Assembly (NCBI GenBank): GCA_964017125.1
Contig: OZ024909.1
Span: 49,318,580-49,382,579, forward strand
Length of the DNA: 64,000 nucleotides
From: Flabesymbios commensalis
Lineage: Eukaryota > Annelida > Polychaeta > Terebellida > Flabelligeridae
Reading direction: 5' to 3'
The translations under genes and the position numbers were made by a program. Below, piece by piece: positions 45,281 through 56,600 of the stretch. The first letter of the stretch is position 1. Each line of letters starts with the position of its first letter. Under the pieces are notes generated by a model that did not search any database, was not told the origin of the DNA, and saw only the letters and a list, made by a program, of their open reading frames with translations.

Positions 45281-45388
45281 CCCATCAAACACAAAACATT
45301 TGTATAACTTTGTACAACATCGGCCCAACGTCTTCGACGTTGGTCCAACATTGTACAAATGTTATACAAATGTTTTGTGTTAACCGGG
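45281..45388. mobile_element. Family E hairpin with a distinct, nearly perfect arm
   Basis: Ends CCCATCAAACAC and TAACCGGG. The arms pair for about 50 bases around CCCAACGTCTTCGACGTTGG, but their sequence (ACAAAACATTTGTATAAC) has nothing in common with the type copy. Confidence 0.85.
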
Positions 45389-45568
45389 ATGGTATCCCTC
45401 ACGTCTGTGAGATCTCTCTGTAAACCAGGCACGATCATCGTGAGAATAAAAACATTAAATAACAATTCAATTATCGTTTGTCCTTTCAGTAGTCATGTTC
45501 TCGACAAGAACATATGTCGTATAACTGATCGATGCCTGATCGATTACAGACACATTTATTATAGCGCC

Positions 45569-45665
45569 TGGCACCCAGTATTCGCTGAAAGGTGCGTCGA
45601 TGTTGACAGTTTGTCCGAAATGTTGGACCAGCATGGACACAACATTGACTGGTCGTTCCCAGGCA
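45569..45665. mobile_element. Family E-like fragment 180 bp from another copy
   Basis: CACCCAGTATTCGCTG, AAATGTTGGACCAGCATGG, CACAACATTGACTGG and GTTCCCAGG. Ends and centre are both diverged. Confidence 0.45.
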
Positions 45666-45859
45666 TACAAAACATTTGTGTGTTCACTTTGAACAGGTGG
45701 GACCGCATTATAATCATCCGACGATCAACTTTTACCCGATTATTGTACGCTGCAGCATTTTAGAAATCGCAGTGATGATTTCCTATTTGGAGCATCTCAA
45801 AATTAAATGTATAATAGTAAACGTCTACACCGGACTACACAAAACAGTTGTGACGCAAG

Positions 45860-47450
45860 GAGTCATTTTCTAGGTCCAAGAAAGCCATTCCCTCTGTAAG
45901 GTGGGCCATGTGATTTGGCAATGACACTGAAAGCTACTCTTAATAAGCATTAAAGGCGATGCAATGAAAATGCTCAGCTTCAAATGGCGATTTTTATTTT
46001 TATTTTTGCAAAATAGCCTTCCCTCCATGAATTATTTTATCAACAAAGCATCAAACATTTACCAAATTGTAAAACATTTAGACGCAGCTCATTTGCTTTG
46101 CAAATTATTTGAAAACATGCGGGCCGAGCAAGACAAAGAGTTAAGCTGCTGCCTCGTGAAAGGCAGCAGGCTGGATATTGACCTTGCAGGCACGTGCGAA
46201 TGGGGAGAGATAGTGCTGTATAATGGTAAATGTTTTGGCAGCTGGAGCCATCGACTCTTCTTTTAATTGACTTATGGAGCACTTGTCGTCGGATATACAT
46301 AGTGATCTTTTGGAACTTAAAGAGTCGCAATTGCCACTTCACCAAATGAGATTTACGACACTTTCGTCTTATTGGGGCGGGGGAGGGGCATGTAATACAT
46401 GTAAGTGTAAGATTCTATACACACCTCGATAAAAACGACGCCAGCCCAATACTGGGCAACCACAGCAGGACTGGTATACACAAGGCGACTGAACCAGATC
46501 TTACCCATGTGATTGGTCGAAATGACCACCATTGCTCTCTGAAATTATCAGTTAGCTACGACTGATTCATTCAGTTGAAGCTAGAATTGCTAATGCAATT
46601 TCCAGCTTCCACTGACAAAATATTTTTGGAAATAAACACCTTACGAATATAGACCTATTTAATTTTTTGAATGACTGATCATCTACTTGAAAAGATTTCA
46701 TCAATTTTTAATGATTTTTAAAAACTCATATAGCTACAGTATACGGACCATGCAGGACAGGGATTAAGCTGTGAAATAAAGCAAAACCCCCGCAAAACCG
46801 TTCCCAATGAGCTGAAGTGAATACGCATTAGATTTCAGGATGTTAGACATTTAGTCCGAGCAGCTCAATTAAATAGTGACATTAAAATAAATCACGTCGT
46901 AATATTGTGTCAGTAGTTTCTCAAATAATAATAATAATGTTATATTGATGTTCACGGAAGCCTCTGTGTTTTTCCGAAGAGCTCATCAGTCTGTTTCTAA
47001 ACTCATCACCATTCTCCACCAACGATTAATCAACCTGTTTTACCATGGAAACGAGCCGTGTCAAACAAAAGAAAAAATATCAGTAATACTGGAAAGAAAA
47101 ATAAATGCTCTTGTCGCTATGCTGTCCCGGAGTGGAAAATGAGACTGCTGATTTTACGAGAGCAGAAATCTGGAAATAGTGAGAATAAATTTAAACACAG
47201 TCATGGCAAGTGTAACCACCGCTACACTGGTGATTAAATAAACGCTGAGGTTTTTCAAGCGAGAGAAGTTGGCAATCTGACGCAATAAGAATATTATACA
47301 ATCATTGTTCGATTATGTAGCTGAACCACGAATAATACAAATCATCAAATCTGCAATTACTATGGTATTCGGTTTCAAGTAATTTAAATTTAATGGACAC
47401 AGATTCGTCTAGAGAGTGGCTTAATAACAAAATTATATTTCCTAGGTAAC
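45860..47450. other. No gene recognised
   Basis: The 100-codon frame at 45964-46266 is the best candidate for a hidden exon (it reads AAHLLCKLFENMRAEQDKEL), but it has no motif I recognise and a 101-codon minus frame overlaps it. Confidence 0.35.
46565..46605. repeat. Short hairpin
   Basis: GTTGAAGCTAGAATTGC and GCAATTTCCAGCTTCCAC around TAAT. It resembles the 21125-21164 head (GAATTGC/GCAATTC). Confidence 0.6.
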
Positions 47451-47452
47451 GT

Positions 47453-47515
47453 TGATCTAACGCTTGCCCAGCTTTGAATCGACACTGATTCAACGTGACA
47501 CGGTAATTGGTTTGT
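47453..47515. mobile_element. Family E-like fragment
   Basis: GTTGATCTAACGCTTGCCC, ATTCAACGTGACACGG. Only the arm words remain. Confidence 0.35.
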
Positions 47516-47612
47516 GCTGTCGTTTAGTTGTTCTTTTTATCATACAGTAGACATTTTTCATGCACATTAGATTTATTAGTCCGGCAGCCAAGTCCCTTAT
47601 TTTGCTCTAACA

Positions 47613-47891
47613 TGGACTTGGAGTATATAGTTTTTTTCTTTGCAGAATATTGTTGTCCAGACCCCCTACTTAAAGAATCCAGAGGGTGTGGAGGTGTCAC
47701 CCTTGGGCAATTTTGGTTATTCACGTTTTTCAAAATGGCCGCCAAAAGCCACAGTGGAAATGTAACTTTTTCCCTTTTTATCCTAGAAATATGTACAATA
47801 CCACTTTTCCAACTATTTAAACACAATAAACTCATTTCCGGCATTATTTTTTTATCAGAAGCCTAATTCGGGCATAAATCCAAGATGGGCG
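47613..47891 (+). repeat. Long inverted repeat, left arm (partner 49731-50002)
   Basis: TGGACTTGGAGTATATAG through GGCATAAATCCAAGATGG is the reverse complement of 49731-50002. Shared blocks include GGGTGTCACCCTTGGGCAA-like and AAAATGGCCGCCAA. Frames on both strands (112 and 106 codons) come from the repeat. Confidence 0.8.
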
Positions 47892-48329
47892 CCACCGCTA
47901 TATTAGCAATTAACATTTTATATCATGAGAAGCATATGTTTAGGTACAGGTACCTGTATACAACTTTCCGAGCCTACTTACTGACTTTACAAAGGCTATC
48001 ACATTTTGAAGGCATACCACTAGACTATAATCTAGGCCTATATAACCTACAAAACAATTGTTTTCTCCAAAATATTGGTTAGGATTTAAGTTCATCAGTT
48101 CCCAGACATCAAGATATTGACAATTTTTTTAACTGGTTTGCATGTCTGATCTGATGCAGTTGTTGGCAGATATTACCAACAAGAGCAGAACTTCAAAAAT
48201 TTGGGTGGATCTCCCAATAAAACATGATGATATATGTACGTGCTGCACGGGAATCAGATTAACCTTCACATATAGCTGCAGTTGAACAGATGTTACCATA
48301 CATTTTTGCACCAGGGCATCTGGACTAGT

Positions 48330-48515
48330 AGTAGTAGTAGATCATTGCTTTACGTCACTTTTCGGCACAAAAGGTCTTTCAAGTGACCTTATAATATGAT
48401 AAAAACGTTGTAGTCAATTGATGAGATGAATGATGTACAGATGATGATGTGAGGGTGGGGATGACAGGGCATGGTGGGTTATTGAGAGCGTTTTCCTTTG
48501 CTCGCTCGATAAGGG
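48330..48515 (-). mobile_element. Short retroposon family A copy
   Basis: Begins after (TAG)n with ATCATTGCTTTACGTCAC and breaks off at GATAAGGGGTTCTAG. It lies between the arms of the 47613-50002 inverted repeat. Confidence 0.75.
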
Positions 48516-49317
48516 GTTCTAGCCTAACTGGTGAATGCGCAGCAGAAAAATTCAAAAAACTCGCAGTTCTAGACATGTTACATCATATTGTCATATTAGG
48601 AAGCCAAAATAAAATCACCGATTTGTTTATGCTTTTAGTCTGGGCCAGTCCCTTTAAATCACAGATATTATTGAACAAACAACTGCATTTATGACAGCAT
48701 GTTATGGTCAGCCCCAATACTCTACCATGAGTGAAGGTAGGCAGACGCAGTGGGCTGACAGGCAAGCACCTGACCACTGCCCCAGAACTGTGTTCATCGC
48801 CTCCAACAATGGATGCTTTCCCAGAAAAACGTTAAAACAGCACATCTACAAGTACAGCATTGAAATGTGTTTCGAAATTCCCTCCTAATTTTGACCCAAC
48901 TGACGTTGGCTCGCAAAAGGATTTTGTAAATAAGAAATTGTTATCAATTATTGTCCCACCAAATGTAGATTTAAATCCCTGTGCAGTGCAATAGGTTATA
49001 ACATGTTTATGTAGGACCTACCTACCTCGCAGAAGTAAAATATGTTTCTGCAAAAGTGATAATCATTCATTCGCAATTTTCTGTATGTAAAATTGCGATA
49101 CACATTGTGGAAACAACTTTACACATACATAATGGTCATGCTAATGACAAGGACGATGATAACTAAAAATATTTATTGAATAAACATATAAACACAATAT
49201 CATATATTGCCATACTGTCTCCACATCAACGTTTAATATTAGGCCTAAATATGTTAGCCTAATATTTGTTCCAGTTTGATCCTATATATTGCTGCAAGTT
49301 GTCATTTTGTGTGTCTC

Positions 49318-49580
49318 CATCAGAATACTGGGATGATCGCTAGTGGTAGTACATTTTGCCCCCACCTGGGGAGGGTTATTGGGGATCTGTTTTGTATGTT
49401 GCATGCAATAGTCTATCCGATTAGCGATTATCCAAGGGACGATGTGCAGCCTCCACGTCTCTGGCTATAACCTTCGGGTGGATTGACAGCGGTGTACATG
49501 TAGGCCTACCTTGGTTCCTCTACTCAACAACGGTGACAATACAGCTCCCGCATCAGCGCAGGCACTGGTGTTGGCCGTGG
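49318..49580 (+). mobile_element. Retroposon family A, opposite-end fragment
   Basis: Reads AATACTGGGATGATCGC, GGGGAGGGTTATTGGGGATC, then TCCACGTCTCTGGC and CAGCTCCCGCATCAGCGCAG. This matches 60222-60420 and the reverse complement of 3985-4235. The (TAC) end is missing. Confidence 0.65.
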
Positions 49581-49730
49581 TAAGGTTTTGAACCTGGTTT
49601 TTATAATTTTTATTATAAATGATCTTCTCGCGAATACACGTGCAAAATAAATCCACAGAGAACGTTTGGCCAGCAATGTAGTTTCACGTTTGTTTCTATT
49701 CAGAACTGTACTTTAGTGGTTCAGTAGTGG

Positions 49731-50002
49731 CAGCCATCTTGGATTTATGCACGACAGCGACTTTTAAATTAAAACATAATGCCGGAAATGAGATTCTCAT
49801 GGTCAATTTAGTTAGAAAAGTGGTATTAAAATATTTCTAGGCCAAAAAGTGAATAAGTTATATTTCCACAGAGGCTCTTGGCGGCCATTTTAAAAAACGT
49901 GAATAACTAAAATTGCTCAAGGGTGACACCCTCCGGAATCTTCAAACAGGTGGTCTGGGCAGCAGTATTCTGTAAAGAAAGAAACTATATACTCCAAGTC
50001 CA
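49731..50002 (-). repeat. Long inverted repeat, right arm
   Basis: Diverged reverse complement of 47613-47891 ending ATACTCCAAGTCCA. The 1.84 kb between arms holds two family A fragments in opposite orientations (48330-48515 and 49318-49580), so part of the spacer may also be a separate inverted structure. Confidence 0.8.
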
Positions 50003-50348
50003 GGTATACTGCCATGGCTACTATAACAAGCGCATAACTAAAAAAAAAGTGATTATTTTCTGGTTCAATACAAGTGGGCGCATTATATATATTTTACGGT
50101 ATTTGCCATGTGTCTCAAAAATAACCCGATGTCTCTTCATATCCAACTTAATTTGTTGTTCTCTCGCTGCTTAGATTTTTTCTGATCATTTAAAAACAGC
50201 TATAAAGACACAATGGCTTAAATGCTTTAAATATTAAATATTAGATTATACACGCTTACTTATTGACAATCAAATGTCAATTTATATGGCACTTTGCAGA
50301 TTTTATCATCGGAATAATACTGATTATGCTTTGAAAAAAAGTTACATC

Positions 50349-50525
50349 AACCCTTTAAGCACCAATCACGACTATAAAAGTTCCAACCCTTTTATTAACA
50401 CAATAAATAACAGGTTTCGCACTTAGTTCAACAACAGGAAGACAAAGTCTAACAAATAAAGTAATTGTACCACTTAAAGTTGTGTCTCGCTACCGCAATC
50501 TACAACTTTAAGTGGGTGAAAAAAT
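50349..50525. mobile_element. Family H element with family G hairpin
   Basis: CAACCCTTTAAGCACCAATC start; hairpin ACCACTTAAAGTTGTGTCTC / CTACAACTTTAAGTGGGTGA at 50469-50519. Confidence 0.7.
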
Positions 50526-50529
50526 AATT

Positions 50530-52150
50530 TGTTGATAAATATATATTGACAACGGAAAGTCTATGCGGCGTTACAGCTGTATGTGTCATTCAAACAACCA
50601 TAGTAATACAAAGTCATAGAGCGCATTATATGTTTAAAAAAATCCACAATATCGTAAAACATATGTACGAGTGCAATATGACGAAATTATCGGTAATCGT
50701 GGTAATGCTCTAATTAAAATATAAAGTAATATTACACATAAACGTAACTACACTGGTATTCTCAGAAACTGAACGGTCTTGACAAGTGTGACCTTGTCTG
50801 AGAACTAGGTGATAGAAAGCCAGTTTGGTCTTTATTTTTCACTGTGACAAGTATAAAAAGTAGCGACGGTAAACCACATCCCCTGAAGTAACTTTTTGCT
50901 TGGTGTCGCTATAAACATGACAAACTAAAAGGAAAATACTCTTTTTCCATTAATATTATGTTTTTTATATTCCGGAGATGGTTTGTAAGCTAATAAAAAG
51001 GACATTTATTCAGCACCGGAACCCAACCTCCGGAAGGGCTGTATTTGGTCGCCATTGTAGGTCGCTGCAGTAAGCCTACGTGTATCATGTTGCCGTCTTC
51101 TTTGTGGTCACATTATGCACGTAGGATCACGAGATCAACGCATGATACGTGGGTGGACAATTACATTTTAGCACATCAAATCTGTCATGTCATTCAACTT
51201 TGTCTGAAATTTGCGTGCATATAATATAATTTTTTGTGGTTTTTAGTGTTTCTGTTTGCGGCAAAATATATCGTAGTAGGCCTACACATCGGTTTGGAAA
51301 TTTTATGTTCTGCCGCGAATCTGGCAATAACATGGATCTTCAAGGGGGTGTCCCAAATTTCCGCCATAAAACCAATACATTGAAGTATAATCCAGGGGAC
51401 AGCCAAGACGCTGTTGTCACCTAGTAGCTATCTCGCAGTTAATGATGACCTGTGATGACGTAACAGTTTCTGAGAATTGTTCATTAGATATAATCATTGC
51501 ATAACGTGGGAGCTTATTAATATAAGGATTACAACTAAGAAGCAATACACATGTGAAGCTAGACAGCTAGACAAATTCATCAGTTCATGTCAGCGGAGAG
51601 TTCTAATCAATACATAAGAGCTCGTCGAAACCTGGCTCCCACACTCAGCCAATTGAAAGCTAACTGAGAACTTTTCTGACGTTTTCAACTTCATTTACTG
51701 GCGGAAGAGAATTAAACCCTGAGGTCTCTAACTCTGCGCTTATACGGATCAATCCTGGATATTAGTGTATCGATTTGCACGTTTAAGCCTAGACGACCAT
51801 AGTGGTAGGCCTAAAGCAGCGTGTTCTCCTGATTGTCGTCGGCCGCGTGTTTCTCACAGGGATTATAAGCCCGCCAAAACCCTACAAATCCGCTCATCCT
51901 AATATCCGCGTCATTACACGCACCTGCTCGCACCAATCACAATTTACTTTACATCGTAAGCCCCACAGCAATCTCCATGTACATGGAACGTTGATACAAT
52001 ATCAGCTCTAAGCCAATGTAACGGGTTGATTGGGAGTACACGTGTTCCATTTGCAGTATATCTGTTTCGCAGGCGGAATTCACAGCATTACGTTATCCTA
52101 ACAAACGGTTTAGATTTTTACTGAGTATACTACTGATGTGCAATCTACAG
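50530..52150. other. No gene recognised
   Basis: AT-rich; only short frames. Confidence 0.4.
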
Positions 52151-52509
52151 TAAATGTTTGAAACGTTCTTTTTGTCGCTTCCGTGTCACATTTATGCACT
52201 GGCGACTGTTCCGGATAAATGTACAACTGCTGTCTGTACAGATATATGTGTACACACACACTCTGCAAAAAGGGAATGTGGAGAGCAGGATTCCTGATTG
52301 CTTGACGAGACAAGAGACGCGAAATTCGCCTGACTGTCTACACACCAACGCCAACAGCAACGCGAAATGTGAAGCATTTACCCCTGTTCCAATGCCAGAT
52401 CGTAGCATCCTGTCATAGGCAGGTATAGTTCCGTAGAGTGAGGACGAATACATCTGAAGACTGCAGGATGGATTGTAGTGACTATTTGCTTCGATTTCCC
52501 ACACGAAAA

Positions 52510-52700
52510 TTGGCGCGAATTTTTTTTAACAGTTTTGAAAATTTTCGCGTCGCCATTCGCTTTCTCAGTATGCTTTGCGCTTTAACATGCGTTGGTATTA
52601 TCAAACCCACTATTTTATCATTGTCAAAACATACCAGCGGAGGCGAAGGCGAGCGCGAAGGGTAACGCGAAAATTGTCAAAACTGTTACATTTTTTAGTG
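52510..52700. repeat. Imperfect inverted repeat in a CpG-rich patch
   Basis: TTTTTTAACAGTTTTGAAAA then TTTTCGCGTCGCC pairs with AACGCGAAAATTGTCAAAAC then TGTTACATTTTTTA. The surrounding 52150-52870 is rich in GCGAA, CGCG and GTCGCG. Overlapping frames of about 100 codons are low-complexity. Confidence 0.55.
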
Positions 52701-52948
52701 TGTCGCGCGACCGCCGGTTTTCTAGTGGGACCACAAAAGGGAAAAATGTCTCACATTTCGCGTTGGCTTTCGAGTTCAGGCGAATGTCGCGTCCGTCGTC
52801 GCGTCACTCGTCGCGTGCATACTCGCTGTCGCGTTGGTGTGTTTTGCACTTTAGCCGATCAAATAACCGTTTTAAAGTGGGAGATAAAATAAGTGTTTAA
52901 ACATCACGATGTGCAAATGTGTGTTCTCAAACTAAACAAATATGAGTA

Positions 52949-53010
52949 ATTTTCACCCACTTGAAGTTGTGGGTCGCGGTAGCGAGACACAACTTCAAGT
53001 GGGTGAAAAT
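52949..53010. mobile_element. Family G hairpin, perfect 22-bp arms
   Basis: ATTTTCACCCACTTGAAGTT and AACTTCAAGTGGGTGAAAAT enclose GTCGCGGTAGCGAGAC. The left flank AAACAAATATGAGTAA is shared with 57727-57740. Confidence 0.85.
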
Positions 53011-53233
53011 TCTAAATTCCATAGCTTTTCAACACTTATTTAACATAAAACACCTTGGTATTTTTTTAAATTTAAACGTTTTAATTCACCATGAGGTGTG
53101 AACTGCTAATATAATGATGTTTATCGTATTTAGTCAGCAGTGAGAGTGCATGGTGCTTGTATAAAAACATAATGATAATATATGTTCGCAATAATGGTCG
53201 TAAAGGAAGTTATTGTATGCGTTTACATAAACA

Positions 53234-53556
53234 AATGAAATGAAATGAAATGAATCGGGCTTTAGGCCACCTTTGTGCACATATAGGCTAAGCTGGGCCA
53301 GGAGAACCTCCTGAGGATGGTGAGATGAATGAGATGGCACTGTCCTCCAGACACAGGATTCGAAATTCGAGCCCTGGCGGTCTGAGGCCGAGCACGCTAC
53401 CTCTCGGTCACGGAGGCTCCCCACGATACTGACTTTCACACGTGGATGGGGAAGAAACATTTTTGTTTCCTTCAAACCGCCGAGACCGGGAACCGAACCC
53501 CGATCTCTGGCGTGAAAGGCAGCGGCGCTAACCACTACCCTAGGGCCCCCGCCCTA
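53234..53556 (-). mobile_element. Dimeric tRNA-derived SINE, whole copy with 10-bp target duplication
   Basis: Flanked by TACATAAACA at 53224-53233 and 53557-53566. On the minus strand it starts with a tRNA-like head: box A-like TAGTGGTTAGCGCC and box B-like GGGTTCGGTTCCC. After a linker (CACGTGTGAAAGTCAG) comes a second tRNA-like unit, GCCTCCGTGACCGAGAGGTA then CGTGCTCGG, followed by a body with AGGAGGTTCTCCTGGCCCAG and a tail of (ATTTC)n. It has no reading frame of its own; the 133-codon minus frame here is incidental. Confidence 0.85.
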
Positions 53557-53754
53557 TACATAAACAGCAACATTAACAAAGACTTACGACTATGATGCTT
53601 TTACACATTATGTCTTTAGTGCCCCACGAAGATGGTCTCACAGCACCAGCGTCGCCAAGAACGAATGATCATATATTCAAATTAAGCATGTTAAAGGACA
53701 AAGTACATCTAACTTCCGGCAGATATCTAGCAGTTAGGTGCCTAAATTAAGAAA

Positions 53755-53775
53755 GACAGAGAGAGAGAGAGAGAG
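53755..53775. repeat. (GA)n microsatellite
   Basis: About ten GA units after GAAAGACA. Confidence 0.9.
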
Positions 53776-54110
53776 TCTGACTTTACGTCGTTTTTTGCAC
53801 TCTGTGGTGATATCGCGACAAGAAGAAGTAGAAGTCGGGACTAGGTCCTACTTTACTCCAATGACGCCAAGGCCTATAAGTACAGTGTCATAACAAACAC
53901 TGTACACGCAACGTTTTTGAAAAGTTTGGCGCACAACATAAATGCGGGTGAATTCTAACCTAATGTCACCTCCAGGTTTCGATCCAAAACCGAATATGCC
54001 CCTGCGTAAACCAAACGGATCCACAATTGTAGAAAAAACCATTTCATCATCGAAACTCCGCATCATAAAGTTTCACATCCTCATTTTCTCTCGTATGCCC
54101 GGGTTGTCAA

Positions 54111-54215
54111 CCAGCAAAAGAAGCTGACCCAAGATTGTCCCAATGTTGGGACAGAGTTTCCGACGCAGGCCCAACATCGAGACATATTTGAATGAGCGCC
54201 CTGTGTTGTCATGCA
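54111..54215. mobile_element. Family E copy, diverged ends
   Basis: ACCAGCAAAAGAAGCTGACC, CAATGTTGGGACAGAGTTTC, GACGCAGGCCCAACATCGAG and CCCTGTGTTG. Confidence 0.6.
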
Positions 54216-54770
54216 AACCAGATAATTGGAAGAGGGCGCCGCGGCTGAGATGCTCCGCGCGCCACTGTAGGTTGAAGGAAATTACACCAAGTTTGGTCAA
54301 TACTTTATTGGTTATGCATACAGTTTCGGCGACGCGACACCGCGCTTCGCCCCGGGCTATAACTTGTCAATCTGACGTCAAGGCGCTAGGATATTACCAT
54401 ATCAGGTAAACCATTCAACGACAGCAGCGTCATGCTCTTCAAACCCAGGTAGGCATAATTTCCCCAGGCTAATTAATCGTCGTGAAATAACACGAGGTGT
54501 GAAATAGTTGCACCTTTGAGAGCAGATTTTTTTTCCATATGTTGGAGGACGTGGTGATCGCTCGACCTTTCCTCATCACAGAAACCACGGTTAAGTTAAA
54601 ACCACTAAAAGAGATGGTTGCGTGCCGAAACCACCAGATTTCCGTGTCGCATCAAACACCTGGATGGCTGGAGGTGAGATTGTATGAGGACGTGATGGAG
54701 CCTTAACAGAGGCCAGGAGATGAACAAGACCATGTGAATATAAGCAAGTCAACTCAGTCACGTAATGGAT

Positions 54771-54845
54771 ACCCGGCAAAAAACAGCACGTTTACCCAAT
54801 GTTGTTTTGATGATGGGCCAGCATCGCAGCAGATGTTTTCTGAGC
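54771..54845. mobile_element. Family E half copy
   Basis: CCCGGCAAAAAACAGCACG, TTTACCCAATGTTGTTTTG and the centre GGGCCAGCATCGCAG, then unrelated sequence. The left half resembles 9389-9502. Confidence 0.65.
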
Positions 54846-55429
54846 GCCCGCTGTGACGTAATCACCGGCGTTCACAACGATCACTATACCCGTCGGTTTA
54901 TCGAACATATATAGAAACATAACGTAAAATATCCGATTATATACAGCTCGAATAACTCGCAATGGAATAGCTATAGCCCAGACTAACATGCTTGGGCCAG
55001 TCAACCCAAATAAACAAATCATTCAGTTTTTTGTTCTGCTGTATCTTTAAACCAATATGAAATATCAATATTATGCTTCGTGCTTTTCAAGATGGCTGCC
55101 GCCAGCCATTTTGTTTCAAATGGATTTATTTAATAAAAATTATCTAAAGAACTATCACGTCAAATTTGAATGTAATTCAACCGCCGCTTCAGAATTTATT
55201 GAGTTCACAAGCTTTTTATAAATACATAAAATGTTACATACATGTGACCAATTTTCTATTAAATATCATGTCAATTTTAATGCAAATAAAAGTAATTTGG
55301 TAATTTATGATGTGGATGAGACAGAAGATGATAATGATAAAGACATTATTATTATTTGGAATATACATTTTTTTAAATGTCACGTAGCAATCTTAAACAA
55401 GAGGCCAGCCGGCCACCATAATCCCCGTC

Positions 55430-55860
55430 CCGCCCGCGTGATAGAAATTTTACAGGGTGCATACTTCCCTGAAGGCTCACATTATGTTCTACAATAATGA
55501 TTCACCTATCTAGATTACTGTGTATATTACAGATATTAAAGTCAATGATGGTCGCAAGTCAGCATTTTTTCAATTTGAGCAAGTTGCCATTAAGAAGGTA
55601 TATCCCTCACTGAAACCATACATTTCGTTTTATAGTATTTATTGGACTGGTATATATCCTATGGATTTTTTTGTATGTGTTTCTTGTATGTGTTTTTCTG
55701 AATGACCGGTACTTATTATTTTTTGGATCAGAAAAGTTAAACAAGTGTACAAATAACTTTTAACATCATGATTATCCAAATTATGCCACTTTTGAAGGTC
55801 ATAGCATCTAACTATCTGGCACGGTTTGTCCGGTATCAGGCATATTAAAGTTTTTTAAGA
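55430..55860 (+). mobile_element. Old, diverged remnant of the Helentron-like array
   Basis: The stretch CAGGGTGCATACTTCCCTGA, then an AT-rich TTCTACAATAATG and CACCTATCTAG, follows the order of the 142-bp unit in 28240-28330. Near 55807, CTATCTGGCACGGTTTGTCC and TATCAGGCATATTAAAG again match the unit. Leader and tail were not found. Confidence 0.5.
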
Positions 55861-56535
55861 CACATATTCCGCTGTCAAACCTTATAATGAATCACGCTGA
55901 TGTGCGAGGGGATATCGACATCAGCAAAACAAAATCATAACCGTTACTTTTATGTGAGAGTGAAAAACATCATCTTTCCCAGAGTAAGTGGAGAACCGCT
56001 TGTCAAATCGTGCATGGGATACTCGTGTTATATAGTAACAGGTGACGAGAGAAACATAAATATTACAACTTCCTCAATTATTGCGAAAATAATCTCCTCG
56101 ATTTTTCTCAGAAACACAAGCGACTACGTGTCTGGTAAATCATGTCTGGTAAATCACAGCGAACCGAAAATGAGATACAATTGCATCCGAGTAAAAAATA
56201 AATATAGAAGAAATAGCGTTTGATTGAATAAACAAGTGCGGCGAGAATACTAGCGCGGTGTGGAGTTTAATGATTTGTCTTCTGTTTGGTAGTCTCGATG
56301 ACCCATCGAGTGACCCTCCTGTGACCCTCGTCTTAGACCAGAACCTGTTTTCTAGCTACCGTCATCCATAAACCATTCACAGCCGCTGGCGGCTTCCATA
56401 AATCTCTCGATTCCGGTTCTGGTACCAGTGTTTTCCGTCAATAAGGCAACCCGAGGGTCAAACGCTTATCAATGGAGAAACCTGAGGCCACGCGTTTTCT
56501 CTTGTGCACAATTGACCAAACTTGGTGCAATGCAC
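55860..56535. other. No gene recognised
   Basis: A 107-codon frame at 55900-56223 has no recognisable domain. Confidence 0.35.
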
Positions 56536-56539
56536 TCGA

Positions 56540-56600
56540 CTCAATGCTGAGCTAACGGCAATGACGCTGACCCAACACTGAGCCAATGTTTGACCAGGCA
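56540..56600. mobile_element. Family E-like fragment
   Basis: CTCAATGCTGAGCTAACGG, ACGCTGACCCAACACTGAG. Arms CTCAATG/CACTGAG. Confidence 0.45.

Noticed and set aside
45359-45763. 134-codon plus frame
   Set aside because: It begins inside a family E hairpin and crosses a second E-like fragment; no domain.
52145-52504. 119-codon minus frame
   Set aside because: Competing frames on both strands and no recognisable domain; composition of the CpG-rich patch keeps frames open.
53134-53535. 133-codon minus frame
   Set aside because: It is contained largely in a tRNA-derived SINE.
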